From DASYPP01 sp036006525 (GTDB lineage: Bacteria; Gemmatimonadota; Gemmatimonadetes; Gemmatimonadales; GWC2-71-9), in NCBI GenBank assembly GCA_036006525.1, contig DASYPP010000046.1, forward strand, positions 31,157 to 95,156: a DNA stretch of 64,000 bases, written 5' to 3'. The notes under the pieces were generated by a model, which worked only from the letters and a program-made list of their open reading frames with translations, had not been told where the DNA came from and did no database searches. This document shows, piece after piece, positions 42,557 to 54,432 of the stretch (position 1 is its first letter; the number at the start of each line of letters is the position of its first letter). The position numbers and the translations under genes are program-made.

Positions 42557-43047
42557 TCTTCCAGCCTGATGTCGAGCCAGTCCCTGAACGTCACCAGCAC
42601 GAGGACACCGGCGAAAGCTGTGGTGAGGGCGCGCAATGGCGCCCAGACCCCCATTGTCGTGAGCAGGCCATCGCCGCCGCCACTTGCCACCACGACAATC
42701 AGGTCCCGCACCCAGAGCCCTCCAGCAAACACCGCCGCGTTCACGATCAGGTTATCCGCGAAGAACACCGCGCGGCCCCAGGCGGTGAGGTAGCCGACCA
42801 CGGTATGGGCCAGTGCCCCGGCGCCAAATCGGGCCGGCACCAGCGAATCGGACACCAGGCCAACCAGGAACCCGGCAATGGCGGCGTCGCCGGGCCGGCT
42901 CCGGATGGCGTACACCAGGAGCGCCACCAGCAGGAAGTCGGGGGCGAACTTGAAATCGAAGAGGCGGGGACGAACATAGAAATGAAGCACCAGCAGGAAC
43001 AGCATCACCAGCAGCAACCGGGTCCGCGCGACGCTCGCAGCGCTCAT
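42553..43047 (-). CDS. mreD: Rod shape-determining protein MreD
   Basis: 164 aa, five to six predicted membrane helices with few polar residues between them, as in MreD. The family is weakly conserved, so the call relies partly on its place between mreC and mrdA with 4-nt overlaps on both sides. Confidence 0.88.
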   Translation of the reverse strand: MSAASVARTRLLLVMLFLLVLHFYVRPRLFDFKFAPDFLLVALLVYAIRSRPGDAAIAGFLVGLVSDSLVPARFGAGALAHTVVGYLTAWGRAVFFADNLIVNAAVFAGGLWVRDLIVVVASGGGDGLLTTMGVWAPLRALTTAFAGVLVLVTFRDWLDIRLEE

Positions 43048-43892
43048 GGCAAGGCGCTGTCCCGGCGAAACGCGTTGCCCAGCGAGCTGTCGGTCTGGGC
43101 CGTCAGGATAATCACGTGGGAAATACTCATCGGATGGGAGGCGGGCCTGAGGAGATAGGTCCGCTCCCAGCCCGGTTCTTCCCGTAGCACGCCCATGACG
43201 GTGCCGATCGGAATACCCTGGGGGAACACCCCGCCCAGTCCCGATGCGACGACCCGCACGCCGGGCGTGATGGAATCGCGATAGGGCACTCCCCGGAGTT
43301 CCAGCAGGGTCTCGGACGTACTCGCGGCACTGGCCGGAGCCACGATGCCGAACACGTTGCCGTCCTCGGTAAAGGCGCCGGCCCGGAACTCCGGGTGGGC
43401 CCAGGTCATCGCGATGCTCCAGTTGGGTTCCACTGTCCGCACCACGCCGACCAGGCCATCGGCCGACAGCACCGGTGCGTAGGGCCGCACGCCGTCCCGC
43501 GATCCCGCGCTCAACAGGATGGTGCGCCCATCGGTCGGAAGCGGCTGGTGCAGCACCTCGGCGGCGATGTACGTCGTGCCCAGTCGAGCCTCGAGCCCGA
43601 GGAGGCCGCGGAGTTGCTGGTTTTCGGAGGTGAGAACGTTGAGCGAGCGTGCCGCGAGTGCGGCGGAGTCCCGTTCCGCCATGACCGCCAGGAACCGGCT
43701 CTGGCTGGTGCGGCCCTGTTCCGCGCTCTGTTGCAGCCAGAGGACCGGCTGGAGGACGGTTTCCCGGATCGTGCTGGTCACCCGCTCACTCCAGCGGGGG
43801 GAAGCAAAAAGCGCCGTCACCGAGAGGCCGACGCAGATGATGAAACTCAGGGTATCGCGGCGGTGAGTCGCCCGATCGGACGCGAACCCCAT
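43044..43892 (-). CDS. mreC: Rod shape-determining protein MreC
   Basis: 282 aa. One membrane helix (about 18-35), a coiled coil (about 55-95) ending ENQQLRGLLGL, then the beta-barrel domain with SADGLVGVVRTVEPNWS and VASGLGGVFPQGIPIG. It links MreB to periplasmic synthases. The ATG at 43892 lies 1 nt after the mreB stop. Confidence 0.93.
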   Translation of the reverse strand: MGFASDRATHRRDTLSFIICVGLSVTALFASPRWSERVTSTIRETVLQPVLWLQQSAEQGRTSQSRFLAVMAERDSAALAARSLNVLTSENQQLRGLLGLEARLGTTYIAAEVLHQPLPTDGRTILLSAGSRDGVRPYAPVLSADGLVGVVRTVEPNWSIAMTWAHPEFRAGAFTEDGNVFGIVAPASAASTSETLLELRGVPYRDSITPGVRVVASGLGGVFPQGIPIGTVMGVLREEPGWERTYLLRPASHPMSISHVIILTAQTDSSLGNAFRRDSALP

Positions 43893-43893
43893 T

Positions 43894-44931
<1,038 letters not shown>

Positions 44932-44940
44932 CGGCAGGTT

Positions 44941-44960
44941 GGTGAGTGCATATACTCACC
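44941..44960. promoter_or_regulatory. Inverted repeat directly upstream of mreB
   Basis: GGTGAGT, six bases, ACTCACC: 7-bp perfect arms, ending 9 nt before the GTG of mreB. A direct repeat CCTAAG occurs at about 44959 and 44975. The gap 44932-45094 contains no other gene-like feature; it should carry the mreB promoter, but no convincing -35/-10 pair could be fixed. Confidence 0.5.
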
Positions 44961-45094
44961 TAAGGTAACAATTGACCTAAGTCTCTACAATACCGGGGAA
45001 TAGCTTTGCCGTGGGCGAGATGGCGACGAGGCCGGTCGGAGGAGCGTCAAACTGTCAAAATTCTGATGTGAGTGACCGTTCACATTGATGAGTT

Positions 45095-45532
45095 CTAGTG
45101 ACCGGTGCTGCCGAATCCACCCTCCCCCCGGTCACTCGATGGCAATTCGGCCACGACTTCAAAGCTCGCCTGCTCTACCCGGGCAAACACCATCTGGGCG
45201 ATCCGCATTCCCCGGGTGATGGTGAAGGGCTCGGTCCCGAGGTTGATCAAGGCGACTTTCACCTCGCCGCGATAGTCGCTGTCTATGGTGGCGGGCGTGT
45301 TGGGAAGGGTGATGCCGTGCTTCAAGGCCAGGCCCGACCGGGGACGCAGCTGGCACTCGTACCCCTCGGGCAGCGCGATCCGGATCCCGGTGCTCACCAG
45401 ACGGCGCTCCATCGGCGCCAGGCTGATTTCCTCCGCGCTGGACAAGTCGTATCCCGCCGAGCCTGGAGTGGCCTGCTGGGGCAACTCGACAGGGGCGTGG
45501 GGGAGTCGGGTGATGAGAACTTGAATGGGCAT
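45095..45532 (-). CDS. dut: Deoxyuridine 5'-triphosphate nucleotidohydrolase
   Basis: 145 aa trimeric dUTPase. Motif 1 GSAGYDLSS, motif 2 RPRSGLALKHG, motif 3 ATIDSDYRGEV with the catalytic Asp, motif 4 GMRIAQMVF and motif 5 RGEGGFGSTG. It removes dUTP and supplies dUMP. The ATG directly touches a repeat arm; there is no Shine-Dalgarno. Confidence 0.96.
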   Translation of the reverse strand: MPIQVLITRLPHAPVELPQQATPGSAGYDLSSAEEISLAPMERRLVSTGIRIALPEGYECQLRPRSGLALKHGITLPNTPATIDSDYRGEVKVALINLGTEPFTITRGMRIAQMVFARVEQASFEVVAELPSSDRGEGGFGSTGH

Positions 45533-45619
45533 GGCGGTAGAGGGCGGTAATCGGCGGTAATGGGCGGTAGCAGCGGATCCTTTACCGCCTAATACCGCCT
45601 TCTACCGCCTATGACCGTC
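45533..45619. repeat. Short-tandem-repeat hairpin, GGCGGTA decamer family
   Basis: Left arm: GGCGGTAGAG, GGCGGTAATC, GGCGGTAATG, GGCGGTAGCA (period 10). Right arm inverted: TTTACCGCCT, AATACCGCCT, TCTACCGCCT, ATGACCGTCT. It fills the entire gap between the dut start codon and the ald stop codon. Confidence 0.85.
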
Positions 45620-46732
45620 TTACAGAACCGAGTTGACGTCGACGAGCGGCAGCCCGAACGCTTCCGCCACGCCCGGATACACCACTTTCCCCTCGACCAC
45701 GTTGAGACCGAGCCGGAGCGCGCTGTCCGCCTTGCAGGCCTTCTTCCAGCCATCGCGCGCCAGCTTGAGCCCATAGGGCAGCGTGGCATTGGTAAGGGCC
45801 AGCGTGCTGGTGCGCGGTACCCCGCCCGGCATGTTCGCGACGGCGTAGTGCAGGATCCCATCCACGAAATACGTGGGGTTCTCGTGGGTCGTGGGCTTGA
45901 TGGTCTCGACGCAGCCACCCTGGTCCACCGCCACGTCCACGATCACCGAGCCAGGCTTCATGAGCTTCAGGTCGGCGCGCTTGACCAGGTGGGGCGCCTT
46001 GGCACCGGGCAGCAGCACCGCGCCGATCACCAGGTCAGCCCGCTTGATCGCATCGAGGATATTGTGCCGGTTGGAATACGCGGTATCCACGTTGGCCGGG
46101 AGCACGTCGTCGAGGTACCGGAGCCGGTCGAGCGAGATGTCGAGGATGGTGACATGGGCGCCGAGGCCCGCGGCCATCTTCGCGGCGTTGATGCCGACCA
46201 CTCCACCGCCGATGATGACCACTTCGCCCGGGGCCACGCCGGGAACACCGCCCAGCAGGATGCCACTGCCGCCGAAGACCTTCTCCAGGTACTTGGCGCC
46301 TTCCTGCACCGCCATCCGGCCCGCCACTTCGGACATCGGGGTGAGCAGGGGCAGGTCGCCGCCCGGCGGCTGTACCGTCTCGTAAGCGATGGCGATGCAG
46401 TTCGACTTGATCACTGCCCGGGTGAGCTCTTCGGCCGCGGCAAAATGGAAGTAGGTGTAGATCAGCTGGCCGGCCCGCATCCGGGGCCACTCCACGGCGA
46501 TCGGCTCCTTCACCTTCATGATCATGTCGGCCTTGGCCCAGACTTCATCGGCCGTCGCCAGGATCTTGCCGCCCACCGCGGTGTAGGCCTCATCGGCGAA
46601 CCCGCTGCCCACCCCGCCGTCCTTTTCGACATAGACCGTGTGGCCCGCGCTTACCAGCGCGTCACACCCGGCCGGCACCAGCGCGATCCGGTTTTCGTTG
46701 GTCTTGATCTCCTTCGGAACCCCGATAATCAT
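45620..46732 (-). CDS. ald: Alanine dehydrogenase
   Basis: 370 aa. N-terminal MIIGVPKEIKTNENRIALVP, substrate Lys and His (KVKEP, YTYFHFA), NAD-binding GGGVVGINAAKMA and the C-terminal NMPGGVPRTST are all typical. It interconverts alanine and pyruvate plus ammonia with NAD. Flanked on both sides by tandem-repeat hairpins. Confidence 0.96.
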   Translation of the reverse strand: MIIGVPKEIKTNENRIALVPAGCDALVSAGHTVYVEKDGGVGSGFADEAYTAVGGKILATADEVWAKADMIMKVKEPIAVEWPRMRAGQLIYTYFHFAAAEELTRAVIKSNCIAIAYETVQPPGGDLPLLTPMSEVAGRMAVQEGAKYLEKVFGGSGILLGGVPGVAPGEVVIIGGGVVGINAAKMAAGLGAHVTILDISLDRLRYLDDVLPANVDTAYSNRHNILDAIKRADLVIGAVLLPGAKAPHLVKRADLKLMKPGSVIVDVAVDQGGCVETIKPTTHENPTYFVDGILHYAVANMPGGVPRTSTLALTNATLPYGLKLARDGWKKACKADSALRLGLNVVEGKVVYPGVAEAFGLPLVDVNSVL

Positions 46733-46751
46733 GGCAAGTCTCGCAGTGGAA

Positions 46752-46815
46752 ACGTGAGAAGTGAGCAGTGAGAAGTGAGAAGGCCCTCATACCTCTCACT
46801 TCTCACTTCTTACGC
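46752..46815. repeat. Short-tandem-repeat hairpin, GTGAGMA heptamer family
   Basis: Left arm (46752-46783): GTGAGAA, GTGAGCA, GTGAGAA, GTGAGAA. Right arm (46792-46815) inverted. Loop 8 nt. It lies between the ald start and the M16 protease stop. Confidence 0.8.
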
Positions 46816-46817
46816 TG

Positions 46818-48080
46818 TTACATGGGGTGGCTGGGGCCCAGCCGGAGCACCGTCTGCCGCTCCGCCGCAAAGAACTCCCGGGTCAATGCCTTGATGTCTT
46901 CGCTGCTTACCGCGTCGATGTCGGCCAGCACTTCATCGAGCGGGCGATACCGGTCGTGGTGCAGGGCCACCGCCGCCAGCCGGTTCATCCGGCTGATCGG
47001 ATTCTCCAGCGACAGCATGATCTGACCTTTGAGCTGCTGCTTGCCCTCCGAGAGCTCCTGGTCGCCCAGGCCTTCAGCCGCCAGTATCTCGAATTCCCGT
47101 TGGATCGCCTCGGCGGCCTGGTCCGCGGTCGAGGGCTGGGTGCCGACGTACACTCCGGACAGCCCGGTGGACTGGTAGAGATTCTGGAAGGCGTAGACCG
47201 CGTACGCCAGTCCCAACTCTTCGCGCACCCGCTGGAACAGCCGGCTGGACATGCCGCCGCCGAACACGTTGGTGATGATCGCCAGGGCGAAGCGCCGGGG
47301 ATCCCGGTACGGCATCGTGTCGGTGGCGTACACGATGTGGGTCTGGGCGGTGTCCCGCTCTTCGAAGAAGTTCCCTCCCCGCACCGCCGGGGCCGCGGGA
47401 ATCGGGCCCCGGGCGGCGATCCGGTCGGACGACTCGAACCATCCTTCCTTATCCAGCAACTCCATCACCAGGTCGTGGTTCAGGCTCCCCGCCGCCGAAA
47501 CGACACAGTTGCCCGGGTAGTATCCCGCGATATGCGCCGCGTGCAGGTCGTCCGACTGGAGGGCGGACACCGTGTCCGGTGTCCCCAGGATGGAATGGCC
47601 GTAGCCGTGCTCCGGCCACAGCTTCTCCGAGATCAGGTCGAACACCAGGTCGTCCGGGGTGTCCTCGACCATGTTGATCTCTTCCAGCACCACGTTGCGT
47701 TCCAGCTCCAGGTCACTCTGCCGGAGCAGCGGCCGACGAACCAGGTCGGTCAGCACGTCCACGGCACGGGGGAGGTCGTCATCCAGGACGTGGGCCTGGT
47801 AGTTGGTGTGGTCGCGGCCGGTGTAGGCGTCGAGGTTCCCGCCCCGCACCTCGAGCTCCAGCGCCAGCTGCTTGGCGCTCCTCCGCTCGGTGCCCTTGAA
47901 CAGCATGTGTTCCAGCAGGTGGGAAATCCCCATCAGGGGACGCGGCTCGTGAGCGCTGGCTGAGCGGACCCAGACACCAATCGCTGCCGAGCGAATGCCC
48001 GGCAGCGTCTCGGTGAAAACGGTAAGGCCGTTCGGAGCCGTGGACTGCTTGAGGTTCTCGTCCAGCCGGTTGGTTTCCAT
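46818..48080 (-). CDS. M16 family zinc metallopeptidase (YmxG-like)
   Basis: 420 aa. The inverted zinc motif HLLEH (His54, Glu57, His58) lies in SHLLEHMLFKGT, with the third ligand Glu in ERNVVLEEINMVEDTP. The C-terminal half has the R/Y pair (SSRLFQRVREELGLAY). Orthologues follow pnp in many bacteria; the role in vivo is unclear. ATG 48080 is chosen because the preceding frame is not conserved-looking. Confidence 0.92.
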   Translation of the reverse strand: METNRLDENLKQSTAPNGLTVFTETLPGIRSAAIGVWVRSASAHEPRPLMGISHLLEHMLFKGTERRSAKQLALELEVRGGNLDAYTGRDHTNYQAHVLDDDLPRAVDVLTDLVRRPLLRQSDLELERNVVLEEINMVEDTPDDLVFDLISEKLWPEHGYGHSILGTPDTVSALQSDDLHAAHIAGYYPGNCVVSAAGSLNHDLVMELLDKEGWFESSDRIAARGPIPAAPAVRGGNFFEERDTAQTHIVYATDTMPYRDPRRFALAIITNVFGGGMSSRLFQRVREELGLAYAVYAFQNLYQSTGLSGVYVGTQPSTADQAAEAIQREFEILAAEGLGDQELSEGKQQLKGQIMLSLENPISRMNRLAAVALHHDRYRPLDEVLADIDAVSSEDIKALTREFFAAERQTVLRLGPSHPM

Positions 48081-48148
48081 CAAATGGAGATCCTTCACAT
48101 GCCTCTGGCCTGAGGCTGACTGGGTACCGGATTGGAGCCCTGCCGAAT

Positions 48149-48300
48149 CCAACGCAGAGGCGCAAAGTGCGCAGAGAATTTGCCGCCGAGCCCAAAACCA
48201 GGATCGGCCGTTTTCGCTTGATCAGCTGATAGGCATCAAAACGTTCGACCGGACTGGTTTTTCAGCGAGTTCTCCGCGCTCTCGGCGCCTCTGCGTTGGC
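48149..48300. repeat. Short-tandem-repeat hairpin, CGCAGAGG octamer family
   Basis: Left arm (48149-48178): CGCAGAGG, CGCAAAGT, GCGCAGAG. Right arm (48269-48300) is the inverse with three changes. The loop of about 90 nt has no reading frame of note. It covers most of the 278-bp gap between the M16 gene and pnp. Confidence 0.7.
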
Positions 48301-48358
48301 AGTTGCTGCGCTCGGAAGCCGGTGCAATCTCAACGTCCCGCGAGTCCCTCCCTCTTGC

Positions 48359-50446
<2,088 letters not shown>

Positions 50447-50473
50447 AACCTTTTGTGGTCAGGAGCACACCAA

Positions 50474-50511
50474 AACAAAGAGGGCGCCCCCAGTGCTCGT
50501 TCGGGGCGCCC
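50474..50511 (-). terminator. Intrinsic terminator between rpsO and pnp
   Basis: Minus strand: GGGCGCCC (50511-50504), 14-nt loop, GGGCGCCC (50489-50482), then TCTTTGTTTT. An 8-bp all-G/C stem with a moderate U-tract. Confidence 0.85.
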
Positions 50512-50528
50512 GGACCGGCTGGCGCAAA

Positions 50529-50789
50529 CTAGTGTCGGAGACCGAGCTGCTCAATCAGCGCGCGATAGGTCGGCAAGTCGCTGCGCTTGAGATAGGTCAG
50601 CAACCGCCTCCGGGAGCCAACCATCTTGAGCAGGCCGCGACGGCCGTGGTGATCTTTGGGATGGGTGCGGAAGTGGTCGGTGAGGGAATTGATTCGCTCA
50701 GTCAGCAAGGCGATCTGGACCCGGGTCGACCCGGTATCGTTTTCACTCTGCCCATGCGTCTTTACTACAACCCGCTTGTCAAAGCTCAT
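50529..50789 (-). CDS. rpsO: 30S ribosomal protein S15
   Basis: 86 aa; HGQSENDTGSTRVQIALLTERI and HRTHPKDHHGRRGLLKMVGSRRRLLTYL-type segments (without the first His) match S15. ATG 50789 has GGAG just 2 nt upstream; an in-frame ATG at 50825 is possible but gives an unusual N terminus. Confidence 0.95.
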   Translation of the reverse strand: MSFDKRVVVKTHGQSENDTGSTRVQIALLTERINSLTDHFRTHPKDHHGRRGLLKMVGSRRRLLTYLKRSDLPTYRALIEQLGLRH

Positions 50790-50896
50790 TCTCCGAGTAT
50801 CCTCATCTAATTGCGCGAGCATCATTTAGCAGCACTTTTCCAGAGCACGCAAAAATAACCTGCCCCTCGCTGGACGGGCAACCCCCGAGGACAGTT

Positions 50897-51823
50897 TTGA
50901 CCACTCCCGCAACCGGTTCCGTATTCGGCGCCTATACCCTTGGGCAGCTGCTGGGGCATGGCGGGTTTGCCTGGGTGTATTCGGCCCGGCGAAGTGACGG
51001 TAAACCATTTGCTGTCAAGATCTTAAAGCCCAGGTATTCGTCCGACGAGGTCTTCCGGATGCGCTTTCGCAAGGAATCCGAGTTCGCCTCTCACCTCGCC
51101 CATCCCAACATCGTCCATATCGAGGAAGTCACCAACAACCCGGACCAGGTCTTTTTCGCCATGGACCTCTACCCGGATACCCTGGCGGCCCTGGTGGACC
51201 GGGGCGGCGCGGTGGCGGAACCGCAGCTGGCGGAGATCGCCGCCGACGTGGGGCGAGCCCTCAGCTTTGCGCACGAGCAGGGCATCGTCCATCGGGATAT
51301 CAAGCCGGACAACGTGCTGATCGCGGAGGACGGACGGGCGGTGGTGACCGATTTCGGGATCGCCCGGGCCATCAGCGGCTACGTGGCGGCCACCGGCTTC
51401 AACATGACGATGGGAACTCCGAGCTACATCTCGCCGGAACAGGCCCAGGGGCGCCCGCTGGATGGCCGCTCCGACCTCTACTCGCTGGGCATCACCCTGT
51501 ACCGGGCCGCCACCGGCCAGCTTCCCTTCCGCTCGACCGACTGGTTCGAGCTGGCCCGGATGCACGTGGAGTCCAAGCCCCAGCCGCCCCGCGACATCAA
51601 GCCCGACCTGACCCGCCGGATGGAGCGGGTGATTCTCAAGCTGCTCGCCAAGCACCCCGACGACCGGTACGCCAAGGCGGAGGACATGCTGGCTGACCTG
51701 GATGATGCGGGGGGGCGGACGCGGCGGACCAGCCAGATCGCCCTGCCAAACGACTACGTCACCCGGGATATGCCGCGGCCCCCGATTCCGGAGCGGCGGA
51801 AGTGGTGGAAACCGAAAACCTGA
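50897..51823 (+). CDS. Soluble Hanks-type serine/threonine protein kinase
   Basis: 308 aa: nucleotide loop GHGGFAWVYSA, Lys in FAVKIL, catalytic HRDIKPDN, DFG in VVTDFGIARA, and SYISPEQ. The tail after the kinase domain is only about 45 residues, basic, with no membrane helix or sensor domain. TTG 50897 with Shine-Dalgarno GAGGA. It is the only plus-strand gene in the 30-64 kb part apart from the partial last gene. Confidence 0.9.
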   Translation: MTTPATGSVFGAYTLGQLLGHGGFAWVYSARRSDGKPFAVKILKPRYSSDEVFRMRFRKESEFASHLAHPNIVHIEEVTNNPDQVFFAMDLYPDTLAALVDRGGAVAEPQLAEIAADVGRALSFAHEQGIVHRDIKPDNVLIAEDGRAVVTDFGIARAISGYVAATGFNMTMGTPSYISPEQAQGRPLDGRSDLYSLGITLYRAATGQLPFRSTDWFELARMHVESKPQPPRDIKPDLTRRMERVILKLLAKHPDDRYAKAEDMLADLDDAGGRTRRTSQIALPNDYVTRDMPRPPIPERRKWWKPKT

Positions 51824-51826
51824 ACG

Positions 51827-51938
51827 GCGTAAGAAGTAAGCGGTAAGAAGTGAGCGGGACCGGATACGCACATCCAATGGCGGCGTCCGGTCCCGCTTAC
51901 CTCTTACTGCTTACCTCTTACTGCTTACCTCTTACGCG
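51827..51938. repeat. Short-tandem-repeat hairpin, GTAAGMA heptamers with GGGACCGG core
   Basis: Left arm (51827-51863): GTAAGAA, GTAAGCG, GTAAGAA, GTGAGCG, GGACCGG. The right arm (51887-51937) is the inverse but has two extra heptamers, so arm length is unequal. The core GCGGGACC matches the element at 38362. It lies between the convergent ends of the kinase and rseP. Confidence 0.85.
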
Positions 51939-51940
51939 GT

Positions 51941-53311
51941 TCAGATCCCAAACAACTTCAGTATGTCGTTGGAAAACACGAACACCATCAGCAGCAGGAT
52001 CGCAACCAACCCCACCATCGTCAGTCGCTCCCGCAACTTGAGGGAGAGCGGCCGCCGGATCACCGCCTCGGCCAGCAGGAAGAGAAACTGCCCGCCATCC
52101 AGCACCGGGATGGGCAGCAGGTTCAGGACGGCGAGGTTGACCGAGATGATCGCCATAAAGAACACAAACTCGGCAATGCCCAGCTGAAGACTCTGGCCCG
52201 CCATCTTTCCGATCGCCACCGGACCGCCCAGAGTCCGGGGAGAGATCAGGCCCCGCACCATGCCGCGGATGGAACGAAGAATCAGGGTGGAATAGTCGGC
52301 CATGTCGTGGAGCCCCTCGACGGCGGCCGCGGGCACCGAATAGCGGACGTACTCCACATCCTCCTTGAAGCCAATACCGATCTGCCCGACCTTGCGGGTT
52401 TCTTTCCCGACCTTCAAATCGACCACCCGCGGCGTAAGGACTGTGTCCCGCCGGCCGTGGCTGGTTCCCACCAGCAGTTGCAGCGGCTTGTCTCCGCTGG
52501 CCTGGATCCGGGTGACCATGTCGTACCATTGCGCGATCGAGTCACCGTTGATGGCGACGATGGTGTCCCCGAGCTGAATCCGGGCGTGTCCCGCCGGACT
52601 TCCCGATTCTACGTTGCCGACCACGGCCTTCTGGTAGTGGCCGAGGCTGCCCACGAGGGCCGCCCGGTCTTCCAGGGCGTCACCCGGAATGGGGGCGGTG
52701 ATGTCTCCCTTGCCATCGATGCTGAACGTCAGACTGGGGCCGGGCGCTTCCCGGATCCGGTCGATGACGTCATTCCAGTTCGCCACGGGGACGCCGTTGA
52801 TCGCCGTGATGCGATCGCCGGGCTCCAGTGCCCGGAATGGCTGGGCGGAGGGAGGCAGGCCGAGGGTATCGACAATCCCGACCCGGGTGGTGGAGACGAT
52901 CTCCGCGCCCTTGGTCGCGATCAGGATGGTAAAGACCACCCAGGCGAACAGGATGTTCATGGTAACCCCGGCAAGGATCACGATCATCCGCTTCCAGATC
53001 GGTTTCGACTCGAAGAAGCGGTCCGGGGGAACCGGGGTCGTGGCACGGCCGCCCTCGAGCGCGCTGCTGGTGACCTCTTCCTCCCGGCTGGCCATCTTCA
53101 CGTAGCCGCCGAGCGGCAGCCAGGAGATGACGTACTCGGTCTCGCCCCGCTTCCAGGTCAGCGCCTTGACCGGCGCCCCCAGCCCCAGCGAGAAACGATG
53201 GACGTAGATCCCGGCCCACTTGGCGGCGATGAAGTGCCCGGCCTCGTGCACGAAGACCAGGACGCCGAGGACGATGAGCAGCGCTGCGATTGCGATGAGC
53301 GTTGAATTCAC
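51941..53311 (-). CDS. rseP: Site-2 zinc metalloprotease RseP
   Basis: 456 aa. HEAGH in the first membrane helix (residues 22-26), two PDZ domains between helices (about 125-210 and 220-300) and the C-terminal NLLPIPVLDGG with the third zinc ligand Asp. It cleaves membrane anti-sigma factors and signal peptide remnants. It overlaps dxr by ATGA. Confidence 0.95.
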   Translation of the reverse strand: MNSTLIAIAALLIVLGVLVFVHEAGHFIAAKWAGIYVHRFSLGLGAPVKALTWKRGETEYVISWLPLGGYVKMASREEEVTSSALEGGRATTPVPPDRFFESKPIWKRMIVILAGVTMNILFAWVVFTILIATKGAEIVSTTRVGIVDTLGLPPSAQPFRALEPGDRITAINGVPVANWNDVIDRIREAPGPSLTFSIDGKGDITAPIPGDALEDRAALVGSLGHYQKAVVGNVESGSPAGHARIQLGDTIVAINGDSIAQWYDMVTRIQASGDKPLQLLVGTSHGRRDTVLTPRVVDLKVGKETRKVGQIGIGFKEDVEYVRYSVPAAAVEGLHDMADYSTLILRSIRGMVRGLISPRTLGGPVAIGKMAGQSLQLGIAEFVFFMAIISVNLAVLNLLPIPVLDGGQFLFLLAEAVIRRPLSLKLRERLTMVGLVAILLLMVFVFSNDILKLFGI

Positions 53312-54429
53312 GACAAGACCTCAGTGGCGCGCTGGCGGGCCCAGCGGTCCGCGTCAATCAGGGTTTCCAGGTCGGACGCGGGCTCGAGCCGGTGTTCACC
53401 CAATACGCGCTCGATCGCGTCCGCGATTCGTCCGAAAGTTATCCGGCCGGCCAGGAACCCGGCCACCGCGACCTCGTTGGCCGCGTTGAAGACCGCGGGA
53501 GCTGTCCCCCCCGCCCGGCCAGCCTGGACGCCGGCGCGAAAGGCGCGAAAGACATCATGGCGGACCGGCTCGAAGGTGAGCGGCCCCGCAGTCAGCGGAT
53601 CGAAGCGGCGGGTTCCGGTGTCGGGCAGCCGCTCGGGATGGGTGAGGGCGTAGAGGATCGGCAGCTCCATGTTGGGAAATCCCAGCTGGGCGATCACGCT
53701 GCCGTCGCAGAACTCGGTAAACGCGTGGATGATGCTCTGGGGATGCACCACGACGTCGATCGCGTCGTAGGGCAATCCGAACAGGTGATGGGCCTCGATC
53801 ACCTCCAGCGCCTTGTTGGCCAGGGTCGCGCTGTCCACCGTGACCTTGTTGCCCATCCGCCAGGTGGGATGCTTGAGCGCCTCTTCGACGCTGGCCTGCT
53901 CGACCTTATCCGCGGCCCATTCCCGGAACGGGCCGCCGGACGCGGTGAGAATGAGCCGCCTGAGTCCCACCTCGCGGCCGGCGGTACACTGCAGGACGGC
54001 GCTGTGCTCCGAATCCACCGGGATCAGCTCGCCGCCGCCTTCCCGGGCGGCGCGGGTCACCAGCTCGCCGCCCATCACCAGGGTTTCCTTGTTGGCCAGG
54101 GCTACCCGCTTTCCGGCGCGAAGCGCTTCCAGCGTGGCATCCAGGCCCGCGCTCCCTACCACCGCGTTGACGACGATGTCCACGTCGGGCCGAGTGGCGG
54201 CTTCGATCAGGCAACGCGCTCCGCGGGCGTAGGTTCCGTTGGTCGCAGCCCCGGGATTCACCAGGCCGACGAACGCGGGATGCCACTCGGCCGCCTGCGC
54301 TTCCAGCAGCGCCTGGTTCCTGGACGCGGTCAGCGCCACGACCCGGAAATGTTCGCGCTGGCGGCGCAGCACCTCGAGGGTGCTGGTGCCGATGGAGCCG
54401 GTGGAGCCGAGGATGGCGACGCCGCGCAT
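53308..54429 (-). CDS. dxr: 1-deoxy-D-xylulose 5-phosphate reductoisomerase
   Basis: 373 aa. NADPH loop GSTGSIGTSTLEV, ANKETLVMGG, metal/substrate residues in PVDSEHSA, and TASGGPFRE. Second step of the MEP isoprenoid pathway. Starts 3 nt after the cdsA stop. Confidence 0.96.
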   Translation of the reverse strand: MRGVAILGSTGSIGTSTLEVLRRQREHFRVVALTASRNQALLEAQAAEWHPAFVGLVNPGAATNGTYARGARCLIEAATRPDVDIVVNAVVGSAGLDATLEALRAGKRVALANKETLVMGGELVTRAAREGGGELIPVDSEHSAVLQCTAGREVGLRRLILTASGGPFREWAADKVEQASVEEALKHPTWRMGNKVTVDSATLANKALEVIEAHHLFGLPYDAIDVVVHPQSIIHAFTEFCDGSVIAQLGFPNMELPILYALTHPERLPDTGTRRFDPLTAGPLTFEPVRHDVFRAFRAGVQAGRAGGTAPAVFNAANEVAVAGFLAGRITFGRIADAIERVLGEHRLEPASDLETLIDADRWARQRATEVLS

Positions 54430-54432
54430 GGA

